A stretch of 64,000 bases of DNA, from positions 11,337,454 to 11,401,453 of the forward strand of contig OZ024938.1 in the NCBI GenBank assembly GCA_964017235.1, written 5' to 3'. A program made the position numbers and the translations under genes. Under the pieces are notes generated by a model. The model saw only the letters and a program-made list of their open reading frames with translations, did not search any database and had not been told where the DNA came from. Positions 63,421 through 64,000 of this stretch are shown here, one piece after another; the stretch's first letter is position 1, and every line of letters begins with the position of its first letter. The DNA comes from Sabellastarte sp. h YS-2021. Its lineage: Eukaryota; Annelida; Polychaeta; Sabellida; Sabellidae.

Positions 63421-64000
63421 GGATGGCAGAGGCTCTAGGAGCCACGCATGAAGGTTCAGATTGGGCAGGTCCCGGTGAGGACACTGATTGAACGGTTGAG
63501 TGATCAATTTCGACACCTGAGGGAGCAGGAGGGGAACTTGAGCTGACATGTTGACCAGGTCCCAAAACCAAGGCATGTTGGGCCAACCTGGTGCAATCAG
63601 AATGAGACGACGGAATCCGTGGTCCAAGAGTTTCGTTACCACCTGATGAAGAAGGGCCGTCGGTGGAAAGGCATAAGCGTCCAGGTCCTCCCAAGGGAGA
63701 CTTAAGGCGTCCACTCCCCACGCTGATTGGTCTGGAACCGGGGATACAAACCGGGGAAGTTTGTGATTGAACCGGGTGGCAAACAGGTCCACAGACGGGC
63801 GGTGCCAACGCCGGCATATTTGAGCAAACACCTCCGGGAGGAGGGACCATTCTGTTTGGATCACCTGATTGAGTCGGGACAGCTTGTCGGCTATGACGTT
63901 CAGGTGACCCGGAATATGCCTGGCCCTCAAGACAATCTGCCTTTGATTGCACCAAAGCATCAGTCTCCAAAGGAGGGCACAGAGTGAGCCTGATTTCATA
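63277..64000 (-). CDS. end of the RNase H / methyltransferase-like region of element D (partial)
   Basis: '[15 protein letters not shown]', '[19 protein letters not shown]' and the methyltransferase-like [20 protein letters not shown] with [15 protein letters not shown]. It overlaps the recombinase frame. The RT lies outside the window. Confidence 0.85.
   Translation of the reverse strand, partial: MKSGSLCALLWRLMLWCNQRQIVLRARHIPGHLNVIADKLSRLNQVIQTEWSLLPEVFAQICRRWHRPSVDLFATRFNHKLPRFVSPVPDQSAWGVDALSLPWEDLDAYAFPPTALLHQVVTKLLDHGFRRLILIAPGWPNMPWFWDLVNMSAQVPLLLPQVSKLITQPFNQCPHRDLPNLNLHAWLLEPLPSSRPGSRQKWQQELRLLKDALPEPFMNQSGPFLSDGVKRIRWTSGLPL

Larger units (their letters stand above)
61655..64000 (-). 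mobile_element. DIRS-like tyrosine-recombinase retroelement D (cut by the window end)
   Basis: 3' terminal repeat (61655-61890) with 'CGTCCTGAGCTGGGCTCTGG' and GCGCATGCG, and an internal complementary region (about 61935-62035). The recombinase and the end of the pol-like region are present; the rest lies beyond base 64000. It is the same subfamily as element A by its ends. The visible part shows no obvious break. It lies upstream of, or in an intron of, the CCDC148-like gene. Confidence 0.92.

Overview
This is a 64 kb piece of an animal nuclear genome. Genes are split by GT-AG introns, GC content is low, there are no operons, and the DNA is packed with transposable elements and satellites. 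The tRNA-derived SINEs (one ending in a 'GACGTTAAAACCCAAATAA'-type tail), the DIRS-like elements and the hairpin-ended repeats suggest a lophotrochozoan, most likely a mollusc. That assignment is inference; no species can be named.

Two host genes are visible. On the + strand, 13 exons between 527 and 41274 encode about 590 residues of cytosolic/mitochondrial glycyl-tRNA synthetase (GARS1). They run from the class II catalytic core to the stop codon, and all 13 exon phases fit together. The first roughly 20 percent of the protein lies upstream of the window. On the - strand, three exons (61333 to 58520) encode the C-terminus of a coiled-coil protein, probably CCDC148.

The GARS1 introns are a transposon museum. 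They hold a TA-flanked MITE in the exon 2 splice donor, four hAT-type elements with target duplications (two perfect for three of them), an L1-like fragment, and a hairpin-ended element carrying about 25 copies of a 169 bp satellite (5.65-10.49 kb). They also hold a second element with about 350 bp internal repeats (12.2-14.2 kb), a 5'-truncated DIRS-like element (16.7-22.8 kb), an L2/CR1-like LINE whose catalytic YADD reads YADN (24.2-26.7 kb), SINEs, and a second DIRS-like element (30.4-36.7 kb). Between the genes lies a third DIRS-like element (44.06-50.45 kb) that looks whole and sits inside an older LINE. A fourth, cut by the window end, begins at 61655. From 52 to 58 kb there are several satellites nested in one another.

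The most unusual signal is that three GARS1 exons have had their edges tandemly copied into the flanking intron. Exon 12's 3' end plus its GTAAGT donor is repeated 14 times in a frame-preserving 57 bp unit, followed by about ten older 33 bp copies. The acceptor and first ~45 bases of exon 7 are repeated upstream. The 3' end of exon 8 with its donor is repeated in degenerate form downstream. The exon 12 array could add n x 19 residues to the anticodon-binding domain. The other two arrays would introduce stops or frameshifts if used.
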